Below, one piece after another: positions 1 to 11,605 of a stretch of 64,000 bases of DNA; position 1 is the stretch's first letter, and each line of letters opens with the position of its first letter. The notes beneath the pieces are model-generated. The model saw only the letters and a program-made list of their open reading frames with translations, had not been told where the DNA came from and did no database searches. The position numbers and the translations under genes were made by a program. Source of the DNA: Pseudomonas putida (GTDB lineage: Bacteria > Pseudomonadota > Gammaproteobacteria > Pseudomonadales > Pseudomonadaceae); NCBI RefSeq assembly GCF_001941965.1, contig NZ_MKZO01000030.1:1-64000 (forward strand), given 5' to 3'.

Positions 1-21
1 CATCATTTCCATACTGATCAC
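1..21 (-). CDS. istA: IstA-type transposase, N-terminal 7 codons only
   Basis: A GTG at 21 on the minus strand opens a frame reading V-I-S-M-E-M-M before the window ends. An AGGAG ribosome-binding site lies about seven bases upstream. This start resembles the N-terminus I remember for IstA proteins of Pseudomonas and Bordetella IS21 elements, where ISMEMMGKIRRM-like text precedes the helix-turn-helix. Seven codons cannot prove the family; the call depends on the adjoining terminal repeats. Confidence 0.4.
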
Positions 22-127
22 CCTGTGTTCTCCTGCTCAAAAATTGAGCAGAAGCAGTTGAACACCTGGGTCAGTTTTCAGTCGGCAGAACAGCCTCTAC
101 TGGGTCAGTTTTCGGTCAGCGGCAACA
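1..127 (-). mobile_element. IS21-family element, terminal end (partial)
   Basis: This is the end of an insertion sequence whose body lies left of the window. It carries two copies of the 14-mer CTGGGTCAGTTTTC at 66-79 and 100-113, the internally repeated terminal pattern usual in IS21-family elements. A reading frame resembling an IstA N-terminus starts at 21 and runs out of the window. The probable outer boundary is near 127, where the coding sequence of the neighbouring P-type ATPase stops matching its family. Only one end is visible, so no target duplication can be checked. The family assignment rests on the multiple terminal repeats and the IstA-like start. Confidence 0.6.
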
Positions 128-1843
128 CCCCACGCTAGAATTGGCCATGGCCGGGGCGTCATTCACACCATCCCCTACCATCGCTACTTTGGAGGTGATG
201 CGCAGGTTCTTGATAGCCTGAACCTTGTCATCCGGCATTAGATCCCCCCACGCCTCATCCAAGCCCACCTGTTTGGCGACAGCTTCTGCAACGCGACGGT
301 GATCGCCTGAGATCATGATCATGCGTTCAATGCCCATTTGCTTGAGCTCCTGAAGCGCCTCCTTCACTCCTTCCCTGGGCGTATCCAACAATCCAATCGC
401 TCCCAGATCACGATCACCACGGCGCACAATCATCGTTGTGCGACCTGATTGACGCAGTCGCTCCACAGCTTCCAGAGCAGGTTCGGTGAGGGAGGGAATA
501 CCATCAGCACCAAACATCTCAACTTTGCCGATCCAAACTTGCTGACCATCTAGCTCAGCCTGGACACCCCGACCAACCAGGTTCCTCACATTCGTTGCTT
601 GGGGTTTACTTCTGGTTCCAATCATCTCTTCACCGTCGCGCACAATGGCTACAGCGAGCGGGTGGTCGCTCATCGACTCTACGGAGATTGCAACAGTCAG
701 AAGGTCTTCGATCTTGGTACCGCCCACGGGTACTACATCGGTAATACGAGGGCGTCCTTCGGTTAAGGTACCAGTCTTGTCGAATGCCATGGCGCTCAAT
801 GAGCCAAGCTCTTCAAGCGGTGCACCACCCTTGATCAACACCCCACCCCGAGCAGCTCTGGCGATACCTGAAAGAATGGCGCTGGGTGTTGCTATCGCAA
901 GCGCACAGGGACTTGCGGCTACCAGAACGGCCATGGCGCGATAGAACGAATCTCGGAAAGGCTCGTCGAGAAAAATGCCGGCAAATACCAGGCCTGCCAC
1001 CAAGAGCAGGATCAAAGGGACGAAAATCCGCTGGAAGCGATCCGTGAATCGCTGGGTCGGCGACTTCCGGACCTCTGCTTCACTGACCATTTTGATGACT
1101 CGCGCCAGGGTGCTTTCCGTGGAGCGCCGTGTCACCTCGATCTCGATCAGATTTTCGCCGTTGATGGTGCCCGCGAAAACCTTGGATGCAGCATCTACAG
1201 CATCCGGCTTACTGCGCGCGAGAGCTGCGCTAGCGACTGGTTTTTTGTCCACTGGGACGCTCTCACCGGTCACAGGAGCCTGGTTGATGCTCGAGAACCC
1301 TACGACCACAAAACCATCGGCTGGCAGGCGATCATTTGGGCGTACGATGACAACGTCACCGGGCACCACAAGATCCACTGGCATTTCCTGCGTACCATCG
1401 GAGCGTCGTACGATGGCGGTTGCAGGTGCGAGTTTGGCCAGCGCCTCAATAGCTTTTTTCGCCCGGCCCATCGCATAGCTTTCAAGGGAATGCCCCAGAC
1501 TGAAGAGGAACAGTAGCAGAGCCCCCTCTGCCCAAGCCCCCATGCTTGCAGCCCCTACGGCCGCAAAAAGCATTAGCGTATCGATCTCGAAACGTTTTTG
1601 GCGAAGGTTGGTGATAGCTTCCTTGGTTGTGAACCAACCACCGAAGACATAAGCAGATACGTAGAGTATCAGCGGCAGTCTATCAATCAGGCCGAGTTTC
1701 CCTGCGAGAGCTCCGGCTCCCAGGAGAGTGCCACAGATTAGCGCGAAGACCAGTTCGGTGTTCATACCAAATATGCCACCATGCTCATGACTATGGCTTC
1801 CAGACCCTACTTTTTCGTCTGGGTGTTCAAGCAAAACTTTCAT
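116..1843 (-). pseudogene. P1B-4 type heavy-metal exporting ATPase, 3'-truncated by IS
   Basis: The product is an inner-membrane ATPase for export of divalent metals such as Zn, Cd or Co. The short N-terminus is histidine-rich (residues 16-22). Visible motifs are TGES at 192-195 in the actuator domain, an SPC metal-site motif at 311-313 instead of the CPC of CadA/ZntA, phosphorylation loop DKTGT at 355-359, HP at 394-395 and GDGVND near 557-562. SPC is the signature of the P1B-4 (CzcP/CtpD-like) subgroup. Translation leaves the family sequence after ANSSVG, ends in three foreign codons and stops at 116 inside the IS21-family end. The last membrane helices, which hold metal-site residues, are missing, so export activity is unlikely. 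It probably belonged to the metal cluster to its right. Confidence 0.85.
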
Positions 1844-1983
1844 AACTCGTCCTTTCTGAGGCTACTACCTTTGGGGGCAGTTATTGGGCATCGTGTCTGG
1901 TGACCTGATATTTATTCCACTACGTACTCGCAGGCGCCGAAAAACAAGACCAGCCGTTACCAAATAGCTGCAGAGAAAATAAA

Positions 1984-2008
1984 AAATGCCAAGCATTGCT
2001 TGGCATTT
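1984..2008 (-). terminator. Rho-independent terminator after the DUF2790 gene
   Basis: An 11-bp perfect stem (AAATGCCAAGC with its complement) closes a three-base ATT loop and has A/T runs on both sides. It lies about 35 bp beyond the stop of the DUF2790 gene at 2043 and could also insulate the ATPase gene. Confidence 0.7.
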
Positions 2009-2042
2009 ATAAAATCGATTATTTTTCGAAGAAAAACGAACA

Positions 2043-2366
2043 CTACTTATCATTTACGCACTGCGAATACAGAGAATAACGGACTGTCTTTAGCGTACCC
2101 TGGGAGTCTTCGAAGGTCATCAACCGCGAGTAAACCTTGCAGGTACGGGGGTCTTGAGATTGACGAACAAATTTTGCTACATCAATTTTCATACCGTATT
2201 TATAGTCCTGTATCTCCGGCATAGGTTTGCCATTTTTCTCCGCGTACTTTGCAACAGCAGTCTGATGCTCCTGGATATATTGCAGCTGTCTTTTCTCCGA
2301 AAAAGTGCTGGCTTGCGAAGCTATTGAAAAAATAACAAGTGCAGCAGCAACAATAATTTTCTTCAT
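2043..2366 (-). CDS. DUF2790 family small periplasmic protein
   Basis: This is a protein of about 107 residues with a signal peptide (MKKIIVAAALVIF, Ala-rich cleavage region near residue 19). The mature part has the DUF2790 pattern: a YKYGMKIDVAK segment, then a conserved Cys, a MTFEDSQG segment and a C-terminal Cys. DUF2790 proteins are common in Pseudomonas beside copper and czc-type clusters. Their function is unknown, though a periplasmic metal-stress role is usually supposed. I chose the ATG at 2366 rather than 2378 because GAGAGG lies six to seven bases upstream of it. A palindromic box at 2439-2454 in its promoter matches boxes near czcC, the porin and the response regulator, so co-regulation by metal is likely. 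Confidence 0.75.
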   Translation of the reverse strand: MKKIIVAAALVIFSIASQASTFSEKRQLQYIQEHQTAVAKYAEKNGKPMPEIQDYKYGMKIDVAKFVRQSQDPRTCKVYSRLMTFEDSQGTLKTVRYSLYSQCVNDK

Positions 2367-2438
2367 ACATCCTCTCAATGTAAGACTTTCTCGGATGTAA
2401 CTCTAGCAACCTACAGACATCACCGGCATGACGAGAGA

Positions 2439-2454
2439 CTTACAATTTTGTAAG
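2439..2454. promoter_or_regulatory. Response-regulator box 1 (upstream of DUF2790 gene)
   Basis: CTTACAATTTTGTAAG has perfect 7-bp arms (CTTACAA/TTGTAAG) and a 2-bp spacer. It lies 73 bp upstream of the DUF2790 start. Similar 16-bp palindromes occur at 8421, 8546 and 10421 in the same cluster. Binding by the cluster's own OmpR-type regulator is inferred. Confidence 0.6.
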
Positions 2455-2477
2455 GTTGGCTAAACTAGTTCAGATAG

Positions 2478-2511
2478 AAAAAAGCCCACAATGCATATTG
2501 TGGGCTTTTTC
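2478..2511 (-). terminator. Terminator of the czcCBA operon
   Basis: A strong hairpin, AAAGCCCACAAT paired with ATTGTGGGCTTT around a GCAT centre, has runs of A on the left and T on the right, so it can work in both directions. It starts 11 bp past the czcA stop. Confidence 0.8.
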
Positions 2512-2521
2512 TTAACGAGTA

Positions 2522-5689
<3,168 letters not shown>

Positions 5690-5707
5690 TCATCCTGTCA
5701 GTTCGCA

Positions 5708-6958
5708 TCAGTGCCCGTGCTCGGCAGATGCTTTGCCAAGCTCGGACTTGAGTGTGAAGCTGCCACTGGCTGCAACCTGGGCGCCGGCTTCGATGCCGTC
5801 GGTGATTTCCACATACCCATTGTCGCGGCGGCCGGTTTTTACCGGGCGAGTGTCAAAGCCCTCTGGGGTACGCACGAATACCGAAGGTTTGTCTTCCACG
5901 GTCTGTACGGCGCTTTCAGGAACTGCAACGGCGACTCGATCAGTCTGAGAGGTGACCGCGATGTTCACGAACAGACCTGGTCTCCAAGCGCCGCTAGGGT
6001 TGGTCAGGGTCACGCGGACGGTCGCTGCACGGTTTTGCTCGCCCAACAGGCTGCCGACATAACCCACCTTGCCGTCGACCGAGACGTTCATGTCAGGCGA
6101 AGAAACCTTCACGGCGCGGCCAGTCACGACCTTGCCCAAGTCGGTAGGAGGAACTGCGAAGGTGGCCCAGACTTGGTTGAGGTCGGAGAGAATGAAGGCG
6201 TTGGTCGCCTCGCTGACGACTTCACCCATGGTCAGATGCTTCTCCACCACCACAGCGTCAAAGGGGGCGCGAAGCTCGTAGCGATTACCGCCAACGGAAT
6301 TGACCGAGGCACCGATCGCGCCGACCTTCTGCTTGGCGTTGGCCAGCGAGATCTCGGCCTCCTGCAGCGCCTGGCGTGCCTGGAGGTAATCCTGCTCGGC
6401 AGAGATCTTGTCCTGCCACAGCTGTTTCTCACGGTCGAAGGTCACGCGGGCCAGTTCTAGGCGACGCTGTGCGGCTTGTTGCTCACTGCGCAGATCAGAG
6501 ATCTGTTGGCTAGCGATCACAGCGAGGACTTGGCCCTTCTTGACCGTCTCGCCCAAGTTGGCCTGAACAGTTTCCACAACACCCGGTACACGAGGAACAA
6601 CGTGTGCAGTGCGGTCTTCATCGAAGCGAATCTCGCCTGGGAAACTCACAATTGTGCCCAGGTCACGAGGAGCTGCAGACTCCAAGACGACACCGGCTGC
6701 TTTGATCTGCTCGGCACTGAGCGTCAGCTTGCCCTCTTCCTCTCCACCCTCTTCGCTATGGCCTTCTTCACCATGCCCCTCATCACCAGCCTTTTGGGCG
6801 GATGAAGTGGTCTTTTTTTCGTCGCCATGGCCATCGTTAGCGCCGTGCTCGGCAGCGCCGGCTGCCTGCAACTCGGAACTGCTATCCCAGGCAAGGCTGC
6901 CAAATCCGAGGGCTGCCACAGCGGCAACCGCGAGGGCGATCTTGCGTTTGTTATCCAT
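5708..6958 (-). CDS. czcB: CzcB, periplasmic adaptor (membrane fusion protein)
   Basis: This 416-residue HlyD/CzcB-type adaptor links the CzcA pump to the CzcC outer-membrane channel. The N-terminus has a hydrophobic export or anchor segment (residues 7-24). A His/Glu-rich linker at about residues 36-75 with several HG and GHGEE repeats probably binds metal. After it come a beta-barrel/lipoyl domain, an alpha-helical hairpin (about 150-215, AQRRLELARV region) and the lipoyl/beta-barrel return. The C-terminus ends AEHGH. The gene lies 66 bp after czcC and 24 bp before czcA, so it is co-transcribed with them. Confidence 0.93.
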   Translation of the reverse strand: MDNKRKIALAVAAVAALGFGSLAWDSSSELQAAGAAEHGANDGHGDEKKTTSSAQKAGDEGHGEEGHSEEGGEEEGKLTLSAEQIKAAGVVLESAAPRDLGTIVSFPGEIRFDEDRTAHVVPRVPGVVETVQANLGETVKKGQVLAVIASQQISDLRSEQQAAQRRLELARVTFDREKQLWQDKISAEQDYLQARQALQEAEISLANAKQKVGAIGASVNSVGGNRYELRAPFDAVVVEKHLTMGEVVSEATNAFILSDLNQVWATFAVPPTDLGKVVTGRAVKVSSPDMNVSVDGKVGYVGSLLGEQNRAATVRVTLTNPSGAWRPGLFVNIAVTSQTDRVAVAVPESAVQTVEDKPSVFVRTPEGFDTRPVKTGRRDNGYVEITDGIEAGAQVAASGSFTLKSELGKASAEHGH

Positions 6959-7024
6959 TGCTACTCCTGCTGATCGTAGGCACCGCGTTTTTCAAAACCA
7001 GTGCTCAAGAATTGTGTGTCCTGT

Positions 7025-8296
7025 TCAGCGAACGCCGGCACTCGTACCAACGTCGCCATAAACCCTTTCCACCTGCGCACGCGCATTGGTCGCAGCTGCC
7101 AGCGAGTCGAGGTACTGGCCACGCGCGAGGATCAAAGTGCGCTGGGCATCCAGCACCTCGATGAAGCCGAATTTGCCCATCTCGAATCCGCGGGTTGCGG
7201 TTTCCACAGCCTGCTGGGCAGACGGCAGAATGGTCTTGTCGTAGGACTCAACCTCTTGCATGGCGGTGGTCCACTGGTTCAGTGCGGTCTGGGTTTCCGA
7301 ACGAAGTCGCAGTTCCACAGCGTTACGCTGGTCTCGGGCCTGATCTGCACGTCGAGAAGCGGAAAGAATGTTGCCCTGATTACGATCAAACAGAGGTAGT
7401 GGCATGGACAGTCCAACCAAATTGATACGCTCACGCACGGAGCGGTCGTATTGGCTACCCACACTCACCGTTAGGTTCGGAATACGTTGTGCTCTTTCTG
7501 CACCAAGCGAGGCGTCGCTCTTGTCGATCTGCACTACTGCCTGACGCATCTCGGCAGTCTGATCGAGTTTCGAAAGCAGTTCTTCCGTCTGAGGAGGCAC
7601 CCCCGGAGACAGGGTCGGAGAGTCCAGACGATCAAATACGGTCACCGAGCTACCAGTAATTTGGCTGAGCTGCTGGTAGGCGTTCGCTTTCTCCGTTTCA
7701 GCGCGGCGAACCTGCAGCTTGGCTTCGGCCAGTTGCACCTGGGCACGCGTGGACTCCACAGGGGAAGACTTACCTGCGCGGACGCGTCCATCGACAACCC
7801 GAAGGCCACGCTCAGTCAACTCCAGAGATTGTTTAGCCAAATCCAACCCAGTCTGGGCCCGCAGGGCTGCGTAAAAAGCCTGAACGACGTCAGCCCGCAG
7901 TCCGTTTACACGACGATCTAACTCCAACTGCGCGACAGTTTGGCCGTAGGTGGCGACTTCAACGCGGGCACCCCGCTTACCACCAAGCTCGAGCGTCTGG
8001 CTAAGCGTAACGGTCGTTTGGCTGTTGCTCCGACGAGTGTCCTCAACGTCGTACGAAATTTCGGGGTTGGGGATAAGCCCAGCCTGCTTGCGGGCGCCGT
8101 CCGCTATCCCAATCTCCTGTCTAGCTGCAGCGAGATCTGGGTTGGCATCCATTGCTGTGGAGAGTGCTTGCGGCAAGCTGATGCTTTGAGCAAATGCACC
8201 AGGTGCCATCAATCCGGAGATAGCCACACAGAGCGCAGCGATCTTCCAGGGCGAGACAGAGGTCTTGGTTAAAATATTGCGGTTATACCGGGGCAC
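7025..8296 (-). CDS. czcC: CzcC, outer-membrane efflux channel (TolC-like)
   Basis: This is the outer-membrane factor of the Czc system. It has a signal peptide (hydrophobic WKIAALCVAISGLMAPGAFA) and two outer-membrane-efflux (OEP) repeats of long coiled-coil helices, for example around the RADVVQAFYAALRAQ and ATRGFEMGKFGFIEVLDAQRT segments. The latter are the usual end-of-domain motifs of CzcC/TolC proteins. The frame is open to a TTG at 8317. I prefer the GTG at 8296 because CGAGGA sits eight bases upstream; this start is uncertain. It is the first gene of czcCBA and is preceded by palindromic box 2 at 8421-8436. Confidence 0.9.
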   Translation of the reverse strand: MPRYNRNILTKTSVSPWKIAALCVAISGLMAPGAFAQSISLPQALSTAMDANPDLAAARQEIGIADGARKQAGLIPNPEISYDVEDTRRSNSQTTVTLSQTLELGGKRGARVEVATYGQTVAQLELDRRVNGLRADVVQAFYAALRAQTGLDLAKQSLELTERGLRVVDGRVRAGKSSPVESTRAQVQLAEAKLQVRRAETEKANAYQQLSQITGSSVTVFDRLDSPTLSPGVPPQTEELLSKLDQTAEMRQAVVQIDKSDASLGAERAQRIPNLTVSVGSQYDRSVRERINLVGLSMPLPLFDRNQGNILSASRRADQARDQRNAVELRLRSETQTALNQWTTAMQEVESYDKTILPSAQQAVETATRGFEMGKFGFIEVLDAQRTLILARGQYLDSLAAATNARAQVERVYGDVGTSAGVR

Positions 8297-8420
8297 TTTG
8301 ATAGTCCTCGTGCACAAACTTTGATAAAGCTTGGCGAGAACGCGGAATCAGCTGCCAAGCCCCACTGGATTAGGTGATGGCACTCTAATCAGCGGCAGCT
8401 ATCAGAGGGGTGGCTAGAAA

Positions 8421-8436
8421 ATTACAATTTCGTAAG
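8421..8436. promoter_or_regulatory. Response-regulator box 2 (czcC side)
   Basis: ATTACAATTTCGTAAG is a near-palindrome of the same form as box 1 (14 of 16 bases identical). It lies 125 bp upstream of the chosen czcC start in the czcC-porin divergent region. Confidence 0.6.
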
Positions 8437-8545
8437 AAATGCCGGTATCACCTGTAAACACTGAAGAAATCGGCCCATGTGACGGATTTTATTACAGACC
8501 AGGCAAATGAGTAGCACGCGTAAAACCGAGAAAGATAACGAACAG

Positions 8546-8561
8546 ATGACGAAATTGTAAT
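8546..8561. promoter_or_regulatory. Response-regulator box 3 (porin side)
   Basis: ATGACGAAATTGTAAT is the same motif in inverted orientation, so boxes 2 and 3 face the two divergent transcription units. It lies about 140 bp upstream of the porin ATG. Confidence 0.55.
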
Positions 8562-8701
8562 TGATCTATCACCCTCTCGTTATCTTTGCCCTGCAAATAT
8601 TAGCTCGGCGCTACGCTAGGCGCGCTGCCGGGTTAGAACATATAAAGACGCCCGCGCAAGTAAAACATAATAAAAGCTGCCATAAATCAAAGGAGCATCG
8701 A

Positions 8702-10045
8702 ATGAGAATTAAGGTACCACTTTATCTGGCCGCAGTTTCTGCGCTCTCTGGAAGCTATGCTATCTCGGCACAAGCTGAAGAAAAGCCGGAAGGCTTTATT
8801 GAAGGCAGTAGCCTCACTGTCCTGAACAGAAACTTCTACTTCAATCGTGATAATCGCGATGGTTCTGCCCCTACCTATAATAGCGGCAAGGGCAATACCA
8901 ATGGCTATTCCGAAGCCTGGGCACACGCGATCATTTCCAAATTCAACTCCGGGTTTACCCAAGGTACAGTCGGATTTGGTGTTGATGCCTTCGCTATGAT
9001 CGGCCTCAAGCTTGATACCGGCGACGGACGCAACGGCGGCCGAAGCTCCTTCGACGTGCTTCCCGTTGATAACAAGGGCGAAGCTCGCGATGAGTACACC
9101 AAGGTTGGTGGCGCAGCAAAAGTCCGCTTGTTCGATACCGTGGTGAAGGTGGGTGATGTTTTTCCATCGACGCCCGTGGTTGCATCGGGCGACTCTCGCC
9201 TGCTGCCAGAGAGTTTCCGTGGTGTGACGGTTGAAAACACCAGCATCCAGGGCCTCACCCTGCAGGGGGGTCGACTGCATGCGATGAGCCAGCCGGTTTC
9301 CAGCAACCTGAACGATAACTTCGTTACCTTCTATGGCGGCCCGGTAAACTCGCCTTGGATCGGTTACGGTGGTGGCGACTATCAGGTCAACGACAATGTC
9401 ACCGTGAGCGTATACGCCAGTCAACTGAAAGATGTCTGGAATCAATACTACGCTGGCACCAGCGTCGTTTACCCACTGAGCGACAACCTCGCGCTGCTCG
9501 GTGGCTTCAATTATTACAAGGCTGTAGATGAGGGCAAGCGACGCCTGGGTGAGTTCGATAACAACATCTGGAGTGCTAAGGTCGGAGTACGTTATGGTGC
9601 TCATACCCTCGCACTGTCGCACCAGCGCAACAACGGCGATGACGACTTCGATTATCTGCGTCAGTCGGATTCCATTTTCGTCGACAACTCGATCCAATAC
9701 AGCGACTTCAACTCTCCGAAGGAACGCTCCTGGATGCTGCGCTATGACCTGAACATGTCTAGCTACGGCATTCCTGGACTTTCGTTCATGACCCGCTACG
9801 CCAGAGGCTCAGGCGCAGACTACTCGAACGCCAACCAGTTCTACATGCGCACTGACAATAACGGCGATCCACTCACCAATCAGAAGCGTTGGGAGCGTGA
9901 TGTCGAGGTCAAATACGTCGTACAAACAGGTCCAGCCAAAGACCTGTCCTTCCGGTTGCGCCAGGCCACTACTCGCGCCACTGCGTTTGAATCGGATCTG
10001 GATGAAACTCGTGTGATCGTGGAGTACCCACTCTCGATTCTGTAA
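8702..10045 (+). CDS. OprD-family outer-membrane porin
   Basis: This is a 447-residue outer-membrane beta-barrel of the OprD/OpdT class, which takes up small solutes such as amino acids and peptides and is often repressed by metal regulators. A signal peptide (about residues 1-24, ending AISAQA) precedes the OprD start region GFIEGSSLTVLNRNFYFNRD. Aromatic-rich alternating strands fill the rest, and the C-terminus ends in a hydrophobic strand (VIVEYPLSIL). The ATG at 8702 has GGAG eight bases upstream; the longer open frame has no support. It is divergent from czcCBA and shares a promoter region holding boxes 2 and 3. The substrate cannot be told from sequence. Confidence 0.88.
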   Translation: MRIKVPLYLAAVSALSGSYAISAQAEEKPEGFIEGSSLTVLNRNFYFNRDNRDGSAPTYNSGKGNTNGYSEAWAHAIISKFNSGFTQGTVGFGVDAFAMIGLKLDTGDGRNGGRSSFDVLPVDNKGEARDEYTKVGGAAKVRLFDTVVKVGDVFPSTPVVASGDSRLLPESFRGVTVENTSIQGLTLQGGRLHAMSQPVSSNLNDNFVTFYGGPVNSPWIGYGGGDYQVNDNVTVSVYASQLKDVWNQYYAGTSVVYPLSDNLALLGGFNYYKAVDEGKRRLGEFDNNIWSAKVGVRYGAHTLALSHQRNNGDDDFDYLRQSDSIFVDNSIQYSDFNSPKERSWMLRYDLNMSSYGIPGLSFMTRYARGSGADYSNANQFYMRTDNNGDPLTNQKRWERDVEVKYVVQTGPAKDLSFRLRQATTRATAFESDLDETRVIVEYPLSIL

Positions 10046-10052
10046 TCGCACC

Positions 10053-10088
10053 GGTTGATTCGGATATTAATAAATATCCGAATCAACC
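10053..10088 (+). terminator. Perfect inverted repeat after the porin gene
   Basis: Fifteen-bp perfect arms (GGTTGATTCGGATAT and its complement) flank a TAATAA loop, eight bases after the porin stop. There is no strong T-tract, so it may stabilise the 3' end rather than act alone as a terminator. Confidence 0.6.
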
Positions 10089-10154
10089 AAAGACTTAACA
10101 TCAAGAATTCACCTTGAGTAGCTTAATTGCTCCTTTGGTAAAAGGTGGATATTT

Positions 10155-10178
10155 GGCGTCCTTTGGGCGCCTTTTTTT
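10155..10178 (+). terminator. Rho-independent terminator
   Basis: The stem GGCGTCC/GGGCGCC (one G-T pair) with a TTT loop is followed by seven T. It lies about 110 bp after the porin gene. On the other strand it follows the small ORF that ends at 10182. Confidence 0.75.
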
Positions 10179-10181
10179 CAC

Positions 10182-10331
10182 CTAAAATTTAAATATTCGT
10201 TCGAGTACATGCATCGCATGTCGATGTAGCTCATGACTGCACCAGTGCTCGGTCTCTTCAATGTGAGGAACCTCTCCGTCATCTGAACGAAACGAGATCA
10301 AAACAAAGAAGAAAACAACCAAATATTTCAT
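10182..10331 (-). CDS. Histidine-rich small secreted protein (hypothetical)
   Basis: This is a 49-codon ORF that I do not recognise. It starts MKYLVVFFFVLISF, a clear hydrophobic export segment. The remaining 35 residues contain six His and one Cys (pattern HIEETEHWCSHELHRHAMH), which suggests metal binding in the periplasm or membrane. The start ATG at 10331 has only a weak AAGG at long spacing. It is divergent from the response regulator gene and shares with it the region containing box 4. Position in a metal-resistance cluster and the residue content support a real gene; a chance ORF is possible. Confidence 0.5.
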   Translation of the reverse strand: MKYLVVFFFVLISFRSDDGEVPHIEETEHWCSHELHRHAMHVLERIFKF

Positions 10332-10420
10332 AAGGCTAAATCACCTTCTAGTCAAAGGGATCATGGTGACGAAAACTGCGACACAGTATACCGAAAGGTT
10401 ATCAGGCGCATTGCTTACAA

Positions 10421-10436
10421 ATTACAAATATGTAAT
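10421..10436. promoter_or_regulatory. Response-regulator box 4 (own promoter)
   Basis: ATTACAAATATGTAAT has 6-bp perfect arms and lies 96 bp upstream of the regulator's ATG. It suggests autoregulation, and it also faces the small His-rich ORF. Confidence 0.6.
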
Positions 10437-10531
10437 TTGAGCCCTAATACGTTAGTCATGATTTATCATCCGTTCAGTAACACCGGCGCAAGCGCACGGT
10501 TAATGGCTCAGTGATATCGAGACAAAATCAA

Positions 10532-11206
10532 ATGCGAATTCTGGTAATTGAGGATGAGGTTAAAACTGCGGAATATGTGCGCCAAGGCCTAACAGAGTGT
10601 GGTTATGTCGTTGATTGCGTACATACCGGTCCAGATGGTCTATTCCTGGCCAAACAACACGAATACGAGGTGATCATTCTCGATATAAACCTTCCAGATA
10701 TGGATGGTTGGCAGGTTCTCGAGCTACTAAGGCGAAAAAATTGCCCTTCGCGCATCATGATGCTCACCGCGAGGAGCCGCTTGGTCGACAAGGTCAGAGG
10801 TCTTGAGAACGGCGCAGATGACTACCTGATCAAGCCATTTGAGTTCCCTGAGCTGCTTGCTCGCGTCCGCGCCTTGATGCGTAGGTCCGATCACCCATCG
10901 TCTACAGAAACAATTCGAGTAGCTGATCTGGAACTCGACCAGAGCCGCCACAGAGCATTCCGGGACGGGCAACGAATTGACCTGACGACTAAAGAGTTCG
11001 CGCTTCTGCATTATTTGATGCGCAACACCGGACTGGTGCTTAGCCGTACGCAGATAATATCTCAAGTTTGGGATATGAACTTTGACTGCGACACCAATGT
11101 AGTTGAGGTTTCTATCCGTAGGCTCAGGGCGAAAATAGACGACCCCTTTGAAAGCAAGTTAATCCATACACTTAGAGGGGTTGGGTATGTACTGGAGAAG
11201 CGCTAA
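10532..11206 (+). CDS. OmpR/CzcR-type response regulator
   Basis: This transcription factor of about 224 residues has an N-terminal receiver domain: acidic DE near residues 8-9, phospho-acceptor in ILDINLPDMDGW, T in MLTARS, K in YLIKPF. A C-terminal winged-helix trans_reg_C domain follows (DLTTKEFALLHYLMRN, then VVEVSIRRLRAKID). It resembles CzcR, CopR and IrlR. I chose the ATG before RILVIEDE at 10532, the usual family start; the upstream GTG at 10511 is possible. No histidine kinase gene follows, although czcS/copS normally does, so it must answer to a kinase elsewhere or be constitutive. It probably binds the four 16-bp boxes in this cluster. Confidence 0.9.
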   Translation: MRILVIEDEVKTAEYVRQGLTECGYVVDCVHTGPDGLFLAKQHEYEVIILDINLPDMDGWQVLELLRRKNCPSRIMMLTARSRLVDKVRGLENGADDYLIKPFEFPELLARVRALMRRSDHPSSTETIRVADLELDQSRHRAFRDGQRIDLTTKEFALLHYLMRNTGLVLSRTQIISQVWDMNFDCDTNVVEVSIRRLRAKIDDPFESKLIHTLRGVGYVLEKR

Positions 11207-11605
11207 AGCTCCAGCAACCAGCATATTTAAGTAGATCTCACGTAAACTTTTGTCACTTGCGAATACCAACCTCCTGCTTGGTTGGGTTTGCTTTTTCTCG
11301 GGGGTAATACTACGACGCCGATATTATTTTCCCGTGGACTTGGCGATCGGTTTTTAGCCCCGGCTTATCCCAAAAGGATTCTTTCCTATTTCTCGATAAA
11401 TAATTTTTTGCGAGTTTTAGCCACGAGGGTAGCCGCTTGGCGGAGCCCCCAGGCGCGCGCTGGAACGCCGGCTGCAGGCGGCGCTAAGCACTCCTGTCTT
11501 GGAACTGCATCCGACAATCGCATCGCTTCTCGAACTACCTATTTCGGATCAGGTTGGGTTTAGGGAGCGCCTACTATCCAAAAGCGCCTCCAATGTAGAC
11601 CTGAA
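11207..11605. other. Gene-free stretch after the response regulator
   Basis: Apart from a terminator-like hairpin at 11265-11296 I see nothing here: no sensor-kinase remnant, RNA gene or credible ORF. The part around 11430-11480 is GC-rich and the part around 11340-11420 is AT-rich. This uneven base composition suggests a junction of different DNA. Confidence 0.5.
11265..11296 (+). terminator. Terminator-like hairpin after the regulator gene
   Basis: CCAACC at 11266-11271 pairs with GGTTGG at 11280-11285 around an 8-base loop, followed by GTTTGCTTTTT. The stem is short but the T-rich tail fits a terminator about 60 bp beyond the stop. Confidence 0.5.

Noticed and set aside
11207-11605. Remnant of a CzcS-type sensor kinase
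   Set aside because: No frame gives H-box, N-box or G-box text; only hydrophobic fragments that could be chance.
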